Shown here: one piece after another, positions 46,648-57,187 of the stretch | Layout: each line of letters starts with the position of its first letter | Numbering within the stretch: position 1 is the first letter of the stretch | DNA from: Tribonema minus | Lineage: Eukaryota; Sar; Xanthophyceae; Tribonematales; Tribonemataceae | Reading direction: 5' to 3' | NCBI GenBank assembly: GCA_017506865.1 | Contig: JAFCMP010000108.1 | Coordinates: forward strand, 124,001 to 188,000 | DNA length: 64,000 nt | The notes under the pieces: generated by a model | What the model saw: the letters and a program-made list of their open reading frames with translations, nothing else | Told to the model about the DNA's origin: nothing | The model's database searches: none | Program-made: the position numbers and the translations under genes

Positions 46648-49600
46648 TGCTTGTGGTGGTGGTGTCACTGCTGCTGCTGCTGATGGCGCTGCAGCTGCTG
46701 ACGCTGCATCTGCCATTGTGGCATCGTTTACTGCTATACTTTGCTCTGCCGCCGCTTCTTCCACCGCCCCCGCTGCCGTTACCGTTGCAGGTGCCGCCAC
46801 CACTGCTGCGGCAGCACCAGTGGCAGCCACTGCTGCGGCATGAGTGGCTTCTTCTTCTGCCGCGTCTACGTCCATGCCAACATGGCCACTATCGCCGGTT
46901 TGCATGGCGGAGCCCTCTTGAGTGCTACTACTGGCGGCGGGAGGCGCCGCACATGCAGCAGGTTCGGCAGCTACGGAAGCAGCGCTGGTACCAGCAAGTT
47001 CCCCAGCATCACCAGTGGCGTCTGTCACGCCGCCGCCGCCGCCATTGACTAATGTATTACCATCGGAAGCCTCAGCCTGCGCCGCTGGACCATCTAGGAT
47101 GTGCACACTGCCATCGCCAGCTTCGTCGCTCGCAACCTGAGCACTGCTGCCGCTGCCGCCGTCGCCGCCGTCGTGCGCAGCAAACTGCACGGGCACGCCG
47201 TTCTCTGCCGCCACAATCGTGCGGTCAAACGCGTCCAAACACTGGACTTTAGAGGGCGCATTTACAGCCTGCACCCTTGCCCTCCCCCTGCCGCCCACCG
47301 CCCCCGCCGGCGCGCCCCCCTCCCCCTCGCCCTCCTCCAACCCCTCTTCCGCATCGCTGCTGTCGGCGTCACCGAGGCTGTCGCTGCTGCCGCTGCCGCC
47401 GCTTGCGGACGCGTCTAGTGCGAAGCGCCGCCGCCGCCGCGACGCGCGCTCCCGGCGCTCACGCATGGAACTGGTGCGGTTGCTGGTGCCGCGCTGCGTT
47501 GTCCGCATGCTGCGTGTAGTGCGCGCGCCGCCCTCCGAGTACTCCTCGTCGTCGCTGGTTCGGCACGCCGCCGCTGAGACATCTGAGTCGTTTGGCTCCT
47601 CCTGCAGTTCAAGAACAGTTCATATGGAGTTCATGCGAGGTACATGGGGAGCGCGGGAATGCTTGCCGCTCGACGCGACACTGGGGATCTACAGAGCAGC
47701 AGTGGTGATGCGTGTTGTGGATGCATGTATTGATCACCAGGGAGGTTACTGCACTGGGAAATCATGTGCTGCAGTCCATGCACGTCAAGTAGAAGTATGT
47801 ACGATTCAGTATTCAATTCAACTATTGTACTTCGAAGTATCACATGCCACCTCCAGCTCCTGCAATGCTTTAAGAAGCACTCAATGCCGATTGAACGCTG
47901 AAAAGCGGTGGTGTCAGTGCTCGCGGTGGCAACATGTGAATCGCATGCGATCCTGAGACGTATGAGCTCAAACACGCGCTGAAGCCACGCAGAAACTTCC
48001 CTTGCCTCCACAGTACTCATCGAGGCGCCGCCGCCTGTACAAACCACTTGTTCTTGCTGCCGGCAACAGATGACTGGGTACACAACGTGACTCGACAACA
48101 ACATAGTCTGCGCCACTACCGCCAGCGCACCGCTTACCGCAAAGTCAACCATGCTCGCGTCGCTGTCGCCCGCGCGCACGCTGCGCCGCCGCTGCTGCCG
48201 CCCCCCGGCCCCTGCGCGCCCCCCGCCCCCCGGCGACCACGCCCTCGTCACCACGCGCGACGGCACCGCCTCCGCCGCCGCTGCTGCCGCTGCTGCCGGC
48301 ACGTGCCACGCCGCCGCCTTCTCTCGCGCGCGCTGCAGCAGCACGGCGTCCAGCGCCGCGCGCGCCGTCGACAGCTCGCGCTCCACAACAGCGAGCTCCG
48401 CGCGCGACAGCGGCGGCGGGCCGCGCAGCGCGCGCCGCGGCGGCTGCAGCTCCTGCGGGTACGGCGTGCCGGCGGCGTCGATGAGCGCGCCGCGCGGCGC
48501 CAGCGCGACCGGCAGCTGCGACGTGGTGTCGTACACGTTGAACGCGGCGTCCACGAACGTCGGGTCGTAGTCGCTCTTGAAGTACTGCTCGCGCGGCACG
48601 GGGATGCGCACGGGCTCGACAGCCCGCTGCCGTCGCCGCGCGCCGCCGCCGTCGCTGCCGCCGCCGCCGCTGCCAGTGTCATCGGCGCCTGCGTCACTGT
48701 CCACATCTACTACCTGCGCCGCCGCGGCCGCGTCGCTGACGTACGTGTCGAGGCTCACGAGCGGCAGCGGAGGCTGCGGCCCGTACAGCGTCCAGCGTCC
48801 GCACTTGTCAGACATGGCGAGCGTCAAGCCGTCTGGCGCGAAGGCCGCGTCCAGGCATGGGACCGCGTCGCCGCCAGCGAACGCCGCGCCCACGGGGCCC
48901 CACTCTATGATGTTGGTGAAGGTGCGGACGGCGGGGGTGCCTGCGAGGGGGTCCATGTCCCATAGGCGCAGCTCGCCATCCATGCCGATGCTCGCGACGA
49001 TGGCGGGGTCGGTGGGGTGCGGCAGTATGCTGGCAACGTTGCCGTGGCCCTTGCTCTCATACAGCATCTGTGCCACACGCACGCGCACGAGGATGCGGGG
49101 GACATGTGATGAACGGCGAGCGGGGGTATGCATGTATATAGTTGTACAGGTACGCAGGTACTTCAATTTACAGTTGAACTGCATGGTCACTGTTGCAGTA
49201 TGCTGGCTATTTTGTGGATGCATGGAAGCACGTAGTCTAGCGCATAGCCGCTTTACCTTGCAGACACAATGTGGGTCTGCAAGCCGGTCAGCACAGCACA
49301 GCACCGTCTGCTTTGCCAAATGCGTGGATTGTATCAGTCATGCAAGCAAGACAAATTGTATCGCGAGCTTCAGTGCAGAGCACGATGTACAACAAGCCAT
49401 ACCCCCATCCTCTACGCAACATCACATGACAGCCCGACAGCACAACAGCTGTGGCACCGCAGCTGCATGACTGAGCACTGCAGCTGCCGCCGCCGCACTC
49501 ACCGCGCCCGTGACGCTGTCAAACGCCTTGACCCACTGCTCCAGCACATTGCCCGGCAGCCGCGCCGTGTGCCCCGTCACCACCCTTGCATCATCACAAG

Positions 49601-52600
49601 ACCACACGGCAGAGTCCAGGGACACCTTGGGGGGCCCCCTTGGCCTGGCTTGCGGCCGTGCGCGCCCCGCCACTGCTGCCGGCGCGCCCCCAGCCCCCTG
49701 GCACACGCGCAGCACAATGTGCCGCTTGCCCGTCATGTTGGGGCCCCAGCGCCACACGCGCGCGGTGCCGTCCGTGGACGAGCCTGCGGATGGGGGGGAT
49801 GCGCATTGGCGCAAGTGGCTGGGTCACCTTCTGCTTTTGAAGTTGAATTTGTTGAAGTTAAGGGATTGCACAGTGTGACGTGCCTCCTCTTGAAGTTGAA
49901 GTTTTGAAGTTCAATCGGGGTTTCAAACAGTGTGCCTCCTCAGAAGGTTTGAGGTTCAAGTTGAGGGTTTGCAACAGTGTGACGTGCCTCCTCTGCTGGC
50001 AGCTGCTAGTATGCCCACTTATGGCGCAGCAGCTCCACGGCTTGGCAGGCCGAGACGTGTCATCCGCATGCCAACATGGGGCGCCGGAGAAATCAACCCT
50101 AAGACAAGGGTTTGCTGCACCAACAATTTCATCACCATTGGTGACGTCTGAGCGGCCGGGTTTGATGCCTGCTCTTGTACATATGAATCATCCTGGTGTG
50201 TGGCTCCTGCATCAACACTGTACCTGCGCTATTCCTTGCCAAAACCAGTGAGAAGACAGGCCTGACTGAACTGCATACAGATACACATGCGTATACTCAT
50301 ACACATAGGAAAGCTCTTGGCCCGATGCAGTCCCGCATACCTGTAAGCAGGCAGTCGCCGCGCGCGCTAGACTGTAAGACGACAGACCTGACTAAACGCG
50401 CATACACATATACATGCATATACCCATACACATACGGAAGCACTTTGCCCGATGCGTACCTGTAAGCAGGCGGTCGCCGCGCGCGCTGAAGCTCACGTCG
50501 CTCACCGCCGCCGTGTGTCCCAGCAGCGCCTCACGCAGCTCCGCCGCAAACACCGCCCCCCCCGCTACCTCAGTGCTCCCCCCCTCCCCCTCCGCAAAGC
50601 CGTACTCCCACACGTCCGTCACGCCGTCCACATTTCCCGCCGCAATCAGCCCGCCCACAATACTCAGCGATATGCACTTGACGCCGACGACGTCGCTGTT
50701 CGCGTCCGCCGCCGCTGCCGCCGCCGCCGCCGCAGCGCCGCCGCCGCCGCCGTCCCCCAGCAGCAGCGAGTGGTGGCGCAGCACGCGGAAAGGCGCGCCG
50801 CCCGGCGGCGGTTCTGGCAGCGGGGCTTCGCTGCGCGCTGCCGCGGCGACTGCCCTCAGGTCCCACAGCCTGAGGTCGCCATCGTCGCTGGCGCTGACCA
50901 GTACGGGGCTCAGCGCGTCGAACAGGATGCCCGTGATGATGCCGCGGTGGCCGGAGAGAACTGCAAGATCATCAAGTTGAAGTTGCAGCGGGGCGTCAAT
51001 GCGCTGTTGTCGAGTCGGGCAAGAGCGACTGCGGCGTAGTGTGACACGTGTGCACTGACCATGATTTGTGCATACACGAAGGGAAGGAGGCACATGAATG
51101 CGACTGCGGCGTAGTGTGGCATGTGTGCATTGACCATGAACTATACATAAATAAGCATGTTCTGTCCGCCAGTTGCGGCAGCGCTCACCGGTGAGCGGCG
51201 CCCCTGTCTCCAGAGAAAAGACGCGCACGAGGCAGTCTGCTGCGGCTGTCGCGACCATGGCGTTGTCATGAGAGAATGTGCAGTCCATGATGACGTGCGT
51301 GTGCCCGCGCAGTGTGTGCAGCAGCCGTGCAGTCGTCGCCGACCAGACCTGAGCAGTGCCACGCGGCACGCGTGCAGCAGTAGGTGAGCGATGATGCGGG
51401 GCGAGGTGCTGATGAGTATTGAACATACATTCATACCTGCATATGAATGCATGCATGTATGGGCAGGGCAGACCTGAGCAATCACATGCGGGTGATGGGA
51501 AATGACGCAGCAGAAGTCGTGACGTAGAAAGCCGGGTAGTAGTTGAGCAATTCTTCCTGTTTGACCAGAGAATGCCGAGGTCACTTGCAGGTGTCATGGC
51601 AAAAGCTGGCGACTCTGCGATTCAGTGGCCAAGCTATTGACTGTGCACCCCCAGTGTTGCCTTGGCAACTGTAATAGTAACTCGATGGGACTTGAATGAT
51701 GGTCCTGCCTTACTAGTTGCCTCATCTGCAGTGCATAAGTACAATGTTATCATGCCACTCGTTGTCAACAGGACAATTAGAGCACAAGCACCTCATCAAC
51801 AACGTATATACGTCGAGCTGGCGGTGGCCACTCTGCAAGTATATTTGGTGCCCATGTCAGCAGTTACTGCTGACAGCCAACGCCTGTATCAGCGAGCAAT
51901 GTGACGTACACGGCAGCACCCGTCTGCCAACAGTAGACGCGCCAATCACAGCCCGCTGCATACAGTACCAGCGACTCACAAACACTGCAACACAGCACCC
52001 AAAACGTGTCAACACCACACTACCTAACATTGCTCACCTTGACCAGATAGTCATCCGCGCCCGTAATGACGTACTGCCCAGTGCGGTCAAACTTCACAGT
52101 GTACACGGGCTCCGCCAGATGCCCATTCACCACCGCGCGCTCCCGCAGCCGCTCCCGCCACATGCGCCGCGCCGCCGCCGCCGGCACGCGCGCGCCGCCC
52201 CTGCCGCCGTCGGCGACGCCGCAGCGCCGCCGCGCCGCCAGCTGCGGCAGCGGCACCGCCACCGGCACCGCCAGGCACGGCGCTGGCGCCCACGTGGAGC
52301 CCCTGGGCGCAGCGCGCGCGCCCTTGCGCGCCTGGCTGAGCGCTGCTATCTGCTGCGCGATGTTTGCGAGCTGCGGCGGCGCCTCGCGCAGGCGGCGCGC
52401 GAGGTCCTCCAAGCGCTTCTGCAGGCCTATGTCGGAGAGTGCCACCTGCTGCTCCTGGCCCGCGGGCAGCAGCGCAAGCTGCTGCGGCGCTGCTGCCGCC
52501 GCCGCCGCCGCTGCTGCTGCCTGCAGCTTTGCCTGCTCGCCGCTCCACGCCCGCACGTCGTGCTTGAGCTGCACCTGGTTGAGGCATAGCTGCACCAGCT

Positions 52601-53155
52601 GCTGCTCCACGTCTGACAGCGCGTCTGCTTGCCAAGGCTGCGCCACCGGGTTGATCAGCGAGCTCGTGCCGCCGCCACCGCTGCTGGACTGGCGGTAGGC
52701 GGAGAGGATCCTGTGCAGCTGGTCCTTGGGGACGGATGAGAACCGCCGGCGCAGGTCGTCCAGGGAGGCATGTCGGTGCCTGCCTCGCCAGTCGCAAGCA
52801 TAGCCCAGCAGCTGCTTGGATTCCTGTGCATTGTGGTATCATCAGTGAAGGTGACACAGAGTCAAAAACTGGCGTCAGGTAAGAAGGCTTTGTGTGGCAA
52901 TTCAGGAACTTCACCTTGTGGACTATCGTGTTAATTTATTATCACCATCTACGTAGGCATTGATCAGACATTGCCAGGCACCACTAGGTTGCTGCGCACA
53001 ACACTCACCAGTTCCTGCTGCAGAACCTCTGCAGCACGATGGCAACCAGAGGACCTTGCCAGAAAGTCTGCGATGAGGAACAGGACGATCGTGTCATCAT
53101 TGGTGGCCTGCACATGGATGTTGTCATCGACCGGGGCCTGCATGTCTCTCCCCAC
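40816..53155 (-). CDS. BRWD: BRWD/PHIP-like chromatin protein: LisH, WD40, extended PHD, two bromodomains
   Basis: Twelve minus-strand exons, all in phase: 53155-53009, 52823-52038, 51348-51189, 50960-50460, 49783-49503, 49067-48138, 47601-46108, 45732-45407, 44933-44619, 44296-42217, 41880-41572, 41064-40816; 2525 residues. N-terminal LisH-like segment (LFLIADFLARSSGCHRAAEV). WD40 propeller from about residue 285 to 780 (VYTVKFDRTGQYVITGADDY, ATLRGH-type blades, HGNVASILPHPTDPAIVASI). Extended PHD at about 1290-1418 (LRCALCNEGHSPD, then LRCALCGTMGATIGC and HSFHLPCARTTG). BRWD middle region (YAPQLGDQLVYIPQGH; FSVYLRNCNLPEFLVLREVY; NSPWECLEVEWDP). Bromodomain 1 at about 1719-1806 (acetyl-lysine Asn in NCLKFNLEDS), a basic Gly/Ser linker, and bromodomain 2 over the last two exons (Asn in CMTYNESDTP). 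BRWD/PHIP proteins read acetylated and methylated histones and can act as CUL4 substrate receptors. The PHD insertion is not in the animal proteins I know. Confidence 0.9.
49840..49995. repeat. Short tandem repeat in a BRWD intron
   Basis: Three degenerate units of about 60 bp around CAGTGTGACGTGCCTCCTC, each followed by GAAGTTGAAG- or AGGTTCAAGT-like sequence, within the intron between exons 4 and 5. Confidence 0.65.
50296..50490 (-). repeat. Duplicated BRWD exon-4 donor junction
   Basis: The true donor region (about 50440-50490; GCCTGCTTACAG, then GTACGC on the minus strand) recurs about 120 bp further into the intron (about 50300-50369; GCCTGCTTACAG, then GTATGC). The match includes flanking CCCGATGC and the GCGCGCGGCGAC exon sequence. 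The copy therefore has a plausible second donor. Confidence 0.7.
51026..51135. repeat. Two-copy tandem repeat in a BRWD intron
   Basis: GCGACTGCGGCGTAGTGTG occurs at about 51027 and 51098. It is followed in both by a (A/G)CA(C/T)GTGTGCA-TGACCATGA stretch, giving a period of about 71 bp. Confidence 0.7.
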
Positions 53156-53856
53156 TCCTGCCGCAGGGACAGTGTGGCATCAGCACAAGCTTTGATCGCC
53201 GGCAACTACCATCGCACGAGGCACGATCTTCAACTTCTTGGTTTGAATTTTTGGATCTCGCGCCTTCACCGATCTTGAAGTTGCCTCTAAAGAGCTGATC
53301 GCAAGGTTGCCTTCGACATATTTTCAGTAAACTGCTCGTGGCTACATACTGTGTGAGCGTGATCGCGCGTACTTGCCAAGCAGGTGCATACATACTGCCG
53401 ATGCCAGTCAATCATGCATTGTGACCGGCACATAGCACTCACATGCAGGCGGGTATGTATGACCAGTGCAAAGCTGTGCAGGCAGACAGCAGCATAACAT
53501 CATGTCACCACGGCCTCCTGAGCTGTATATTGCATTCAATGCATGTGTCACCATTTTGAGTGCGCACACACCAGCACTGCGCAAAACCACACACATATTG
53601 CCGCTGAAAGCTGGTGTGCTGGCAGGTCACCCCTTGACCATGCGCTGCAAGCCACCACCCCATACCCCCCCTCATCTAGGCACAGCTCGCTAGAATTCTG
53701 TCATAGTGCGCAGACTTCACTGTGGCACCAGCACTACCATCACCAGCAGTACCAGCAGCGGCAGCGACCCAGAAAAGAGCGACACACCGGTGCAGAGCTC
53801 CATCACTCGTCTTGAACAACAAACACACAAACCCCCCTCAGTCCCCCCCCACCCAC
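53156..53856. other. BRWD promoter region / UEV1 3' flank
   Basis: About 700 bp between the BRWD start and the UEV1 stop, both genes on the minus strand. No gene or repeat of note is seen. The upstream BRWD promoter must lie here. Confidence 0.5.
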
Positions 53857-55631
53857 TCAGAAACGCGCGCCCTCTGGCGGCTGCGGCAGGCGCCTGTTTG
53901 CACTGCTGGCCATCTCGTGCCTGAGCCCCATGAGCACCTGCTCTATCCCGTAGTTCCTGTTCCACGAGGACAGTACTGGCAGGCGCGCCTTGATGACCTC
54001 CCCTGTCCGCTGCAGCCACCATGTAAGAACACCAAAGGGATGATATGGACATTAGGTTACAATACGGGGCGTGCGGTACGCGTTGTAAGTGTGGTGATGA
54101 TCAACTGTGCGGCAGACTGTGGCGGTGGCACCTGACCTCACTCACATCCTGCAGCTGCAGTCCGGGCTGTAAGAACTGACCTTGGCAACAGGCAACAGCC
54201 TTATCGTTTCAAACATCAGCGGCACGAGTGTGCCGCATGAGTAGCTGGCCAAGAGTCTCACAGGTGCATGCTTTGATGCAAAATGTTCACGATGACCGAC
54301 ATACACGAATTTGCATGTGCTCTGCGCACAAACCACCAAACTCAAAGTGCCATCCGTATCAGGTGGCGTCTGCTGCAATTGGACTCCCGTTGACCACTGA
54401 CGCGCAAGCGAACAGCTTGACATTGCTAGAGCGCTGCTGGTATGTCAGTCTTGGAGCACCCCTTGAGGCAAAACGGACCACAAAGTCTCTGGCATGTGCA
54501 CTCAAGCCTTGTTTGCACAGCTGCCATCCACCTCGAGGCTTTGATCTGCACGACTTTTTCATTTTGCAGCAGCAGCACAAGGCACTGTCACTGAGAGCTC
54601 AAGAAGTGACGGAATTGAATGAACAACAAATGCGCTGCTGCGGTGCTTACATCTGTGACTGCCTTCTTGCAGTTTTACTTGAGAGGTGCAGAGGGGGGTG
54701 CCTTGGGACCCAACACACCCCATAATACTTATGTACCTCCAGAAACATAACACATGATGAATTCAATCATGAATGCACTCATGATCACCCTGGAGGGCCT
54801 CACCTGGTCAACGCAGCTCAGGTTGATGCGATGTAAGAAGCGGACCTCCGGCGCAACATCCGGGTAGCTTTCCCCGCAGTGCAGCCGCACCTCATACAGG
54901 CGTGTTTCGTGTATTGTCTGCAGTGCGCACGGCAAGCACCATCAGAATCCATTTGGTCAGATGCGTGGTATGGCCAAGGGGCATCCCGCCTTGTGATACA
55001 CTTTGCTGCTACCAGGACAAGCAGACAAGGCAAACTGGTAGGCAGGTTATGTGTTTTGGTGCCAATGACAAAATCAAGCAAACCGTGCACAAGTAGCGGC
55101 AATGGGAGACTCACGGCTGCAGTCTACCCGCGTGGCACTACTGCAAGGAAACTTGAAGCTCAAAACAAACAACAGAAGATGCCAGTGGCGACCATAGTGG
55201 TCAAGGACTGCTGCCTCTAGCGCTGTCAATGCACTGATATTTTCAGAGGGCTGCAGCCTGCGTTGCAGATGACCAAAGTTTGAAGCATATGCTAGGAGCA
55301 AGTGAGCATGCATGTGAGCAACTTCAAGCATGAAGATTGCCTGACCAGGTGATTGATGTGACCAGCTAGTAATTGATGCGAAGGCACAGTTGCCAGTATC
55401 CAGCAACATTAAAGCAATCCGAATGTGTCCTTGCAAGAAAGGTGTAATGCGTCTCACCCCCGGTGGGCCCAGGATGGAGCCGTTCCAGTCTGTCATGAAA
55501 ATGTCATCTTGGTTCACCAGGCCGAAGGAGGTGTTCATGTCCCCATGGCCCTTCTCGCTCTTCTCCAGCTCCTCCAGCAGCTTAAAATTTCTCGGTATGA
55601 GAATTTGCTCTCCTGACGGTGTCATGATCAT
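53857..55631 (-). CDS. UBE2V: UEV1/MMS2 ubiquitin-conjugating enzyme variant
   Basis: Minus-strand exons 55631-55458, 54917-54804 and 54009-53857 join in phase to give 146 residues, the normal family length (145-147). UEV proteins pair with UBC13 to build K63-linked ubiquitin chains used in post-replication repair and signalling. They have the E2 fold without the catalytic cysteine. Visible landmarks: IPRNFKLLEELEKSEKGHGD, DWNGSILGPPG joined to TIHETRLYEVRL, CGESYPDVAPEVRFLHRINL, VDQ joined to RTGEVIKARLPVLSSWNRNY, GIEQVLMGLRHEM, and the terminal RRLPQPPEGARF. No Cys is found at the E2 active-site position, as expected. A second Met two codons in (55625) is an alternative start, and an upstream 5' UTR exon is possible because an AG sits just before the start. 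Confidence 0.92.
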
Positions 55632-57187
55632 GGTTGCGAGCCTCCTGGTGTAAATCCAAGTCAAGGTCTTTCGCCGCACCTGCTATGTATCACCGGGCAG
55701 CAGCAGCAGACCTGTGTGCTGCTCAAGTATTGGAGCAAACTGCCTGCGGTACCTGTGCCGATCTAAACGGTGCTGTCCTGGTGGTCTCTGCTGCAGGGAA
55801 AGCTGCAAAACACACACTTTCAAACACCTCGACTTGAAGTTAGAACTAGGTCCGAAGAAGGGTTTAGGTAGGGTTAGTAACTCTGGGCTAATTTTAAGTC
55901 AGTTGGTGCTCTCCAGAGTTCTGACAACGACCGATGTCAAAGTTGACATCATATGTCATTCACAATGGGCATCGTCAGCTTGCTGCTAATACTTTGATAT
56001 ATTGAGGTGTGTGCCCACATGAGACTATTTATGGCACTTGAACTCCTGTAGTGTACATATGCAGTACGGACCTCATGCTTATTGGGCTGCCACCCAAGGG
56101 GGAGGCATGCAGACATGTCACTAGCAAAGTCGCGCCAGTGGCAGCTGCAGCTGTACGCGCTGTGCGCAGCGCCTGTTACCAGCATGCTGTCCAATGCGCA
56201 CTTGGGGAGGTCACTGCTTGATGAAGTGGTATGCTGACAAGGGCTGCATCTGTTTTACACGTACATGCACACTTACCAAAGCCTGCAGGTGTGCACGCTG
56301 CTGGTCTGCATGCCTGCAAAGCTCAAGCACGTTGCATTTTTACGATGTGCGGCAAGGTCATTCCGAATGATTCACGTCAAATGAAGGCACTCGTGAAAGC
56401 ACATATGGTCAATCTAAGTCACAGGGTCGGAGCATGGGGTTGTGATATTCACCGCGGTGCCATTCGGTTTGGAGTCGCACGTGACAAACCTGACATTGAC
56501 CAAAGCATCGGCGACAGCACGGGTCGAAGACCCCCGCAAAGGCTGCGTGTGACGGTACCACTAGCACTGACATACAGGCACCACATCTAAATGAGAAACG
56601 CGATACTACCGCTCCGAGAGTCTGAGCGCTGCTCACACACAGGAGTTGAAGTTCCCAGCTGTCCGTCCGCCACTACGTTGACATGTACTCACTTGCGGAA
56701 CATCTGTGCAGCTTCCCTTTTCCCCTTTGTGGCTTGTGCGGAATGTTGTGTGTTGCTACCTCTTTACCCCCCCCCCCCTCCCCAGCCCCCATGACTCAGC
56801 AACCGGATATTGCGTTACTTTGCTCAGAGCCCGCTGGGGAGCAGCGGCTCTGAGCCACCATGGCCATATGGCGCCAGCTTGAATCCATTTGTACATGCTG
56901 ACTCAGCAGCGGCGGCTGCAGTTTGCCATCACTCAGCCACATTTCAGCGTCTGTCGTGCGGTCCTTGCAGGAATGACCCTCAGAGCCGCCGCCGCCATCG
57001 GCAGCGGTGCGGCAGCGGTGCACCTCGCCTCAGTGCCGTTTTTTCACTGGCAAACACGGCCCGCCAATGCAACGGCTGCGCGCAAAGGCGTCCGCCGCCA
57101 CTACAACCCCAACTCGTGCTGCTGCGGACTGAGCGCTGACCTGCCTGCAGCAGTGCTCAGCACATATGTCGCCATTCCCATACGATA
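55632..57187. other. Intergenic spacer, no gene seen
   Basis: About 1.55 kb between UEV1 and the lectin gene, both on the minus strand. It includes a telomere-like string near 55865 and a C-run near 56768-56785. Open frames on the plus strand at 56231-56590 and 56889-57197 show no recognisable features. Confidence 0.45.

Noticed and set aside
52087-52914. 275-codon minus-strand frame overlapping BRWD exon 2
   Set aside because: Out-of-frame Ala/Gly shadow; the WD40 and linker frame ending at 52038 is supported by splice phase and similarity.
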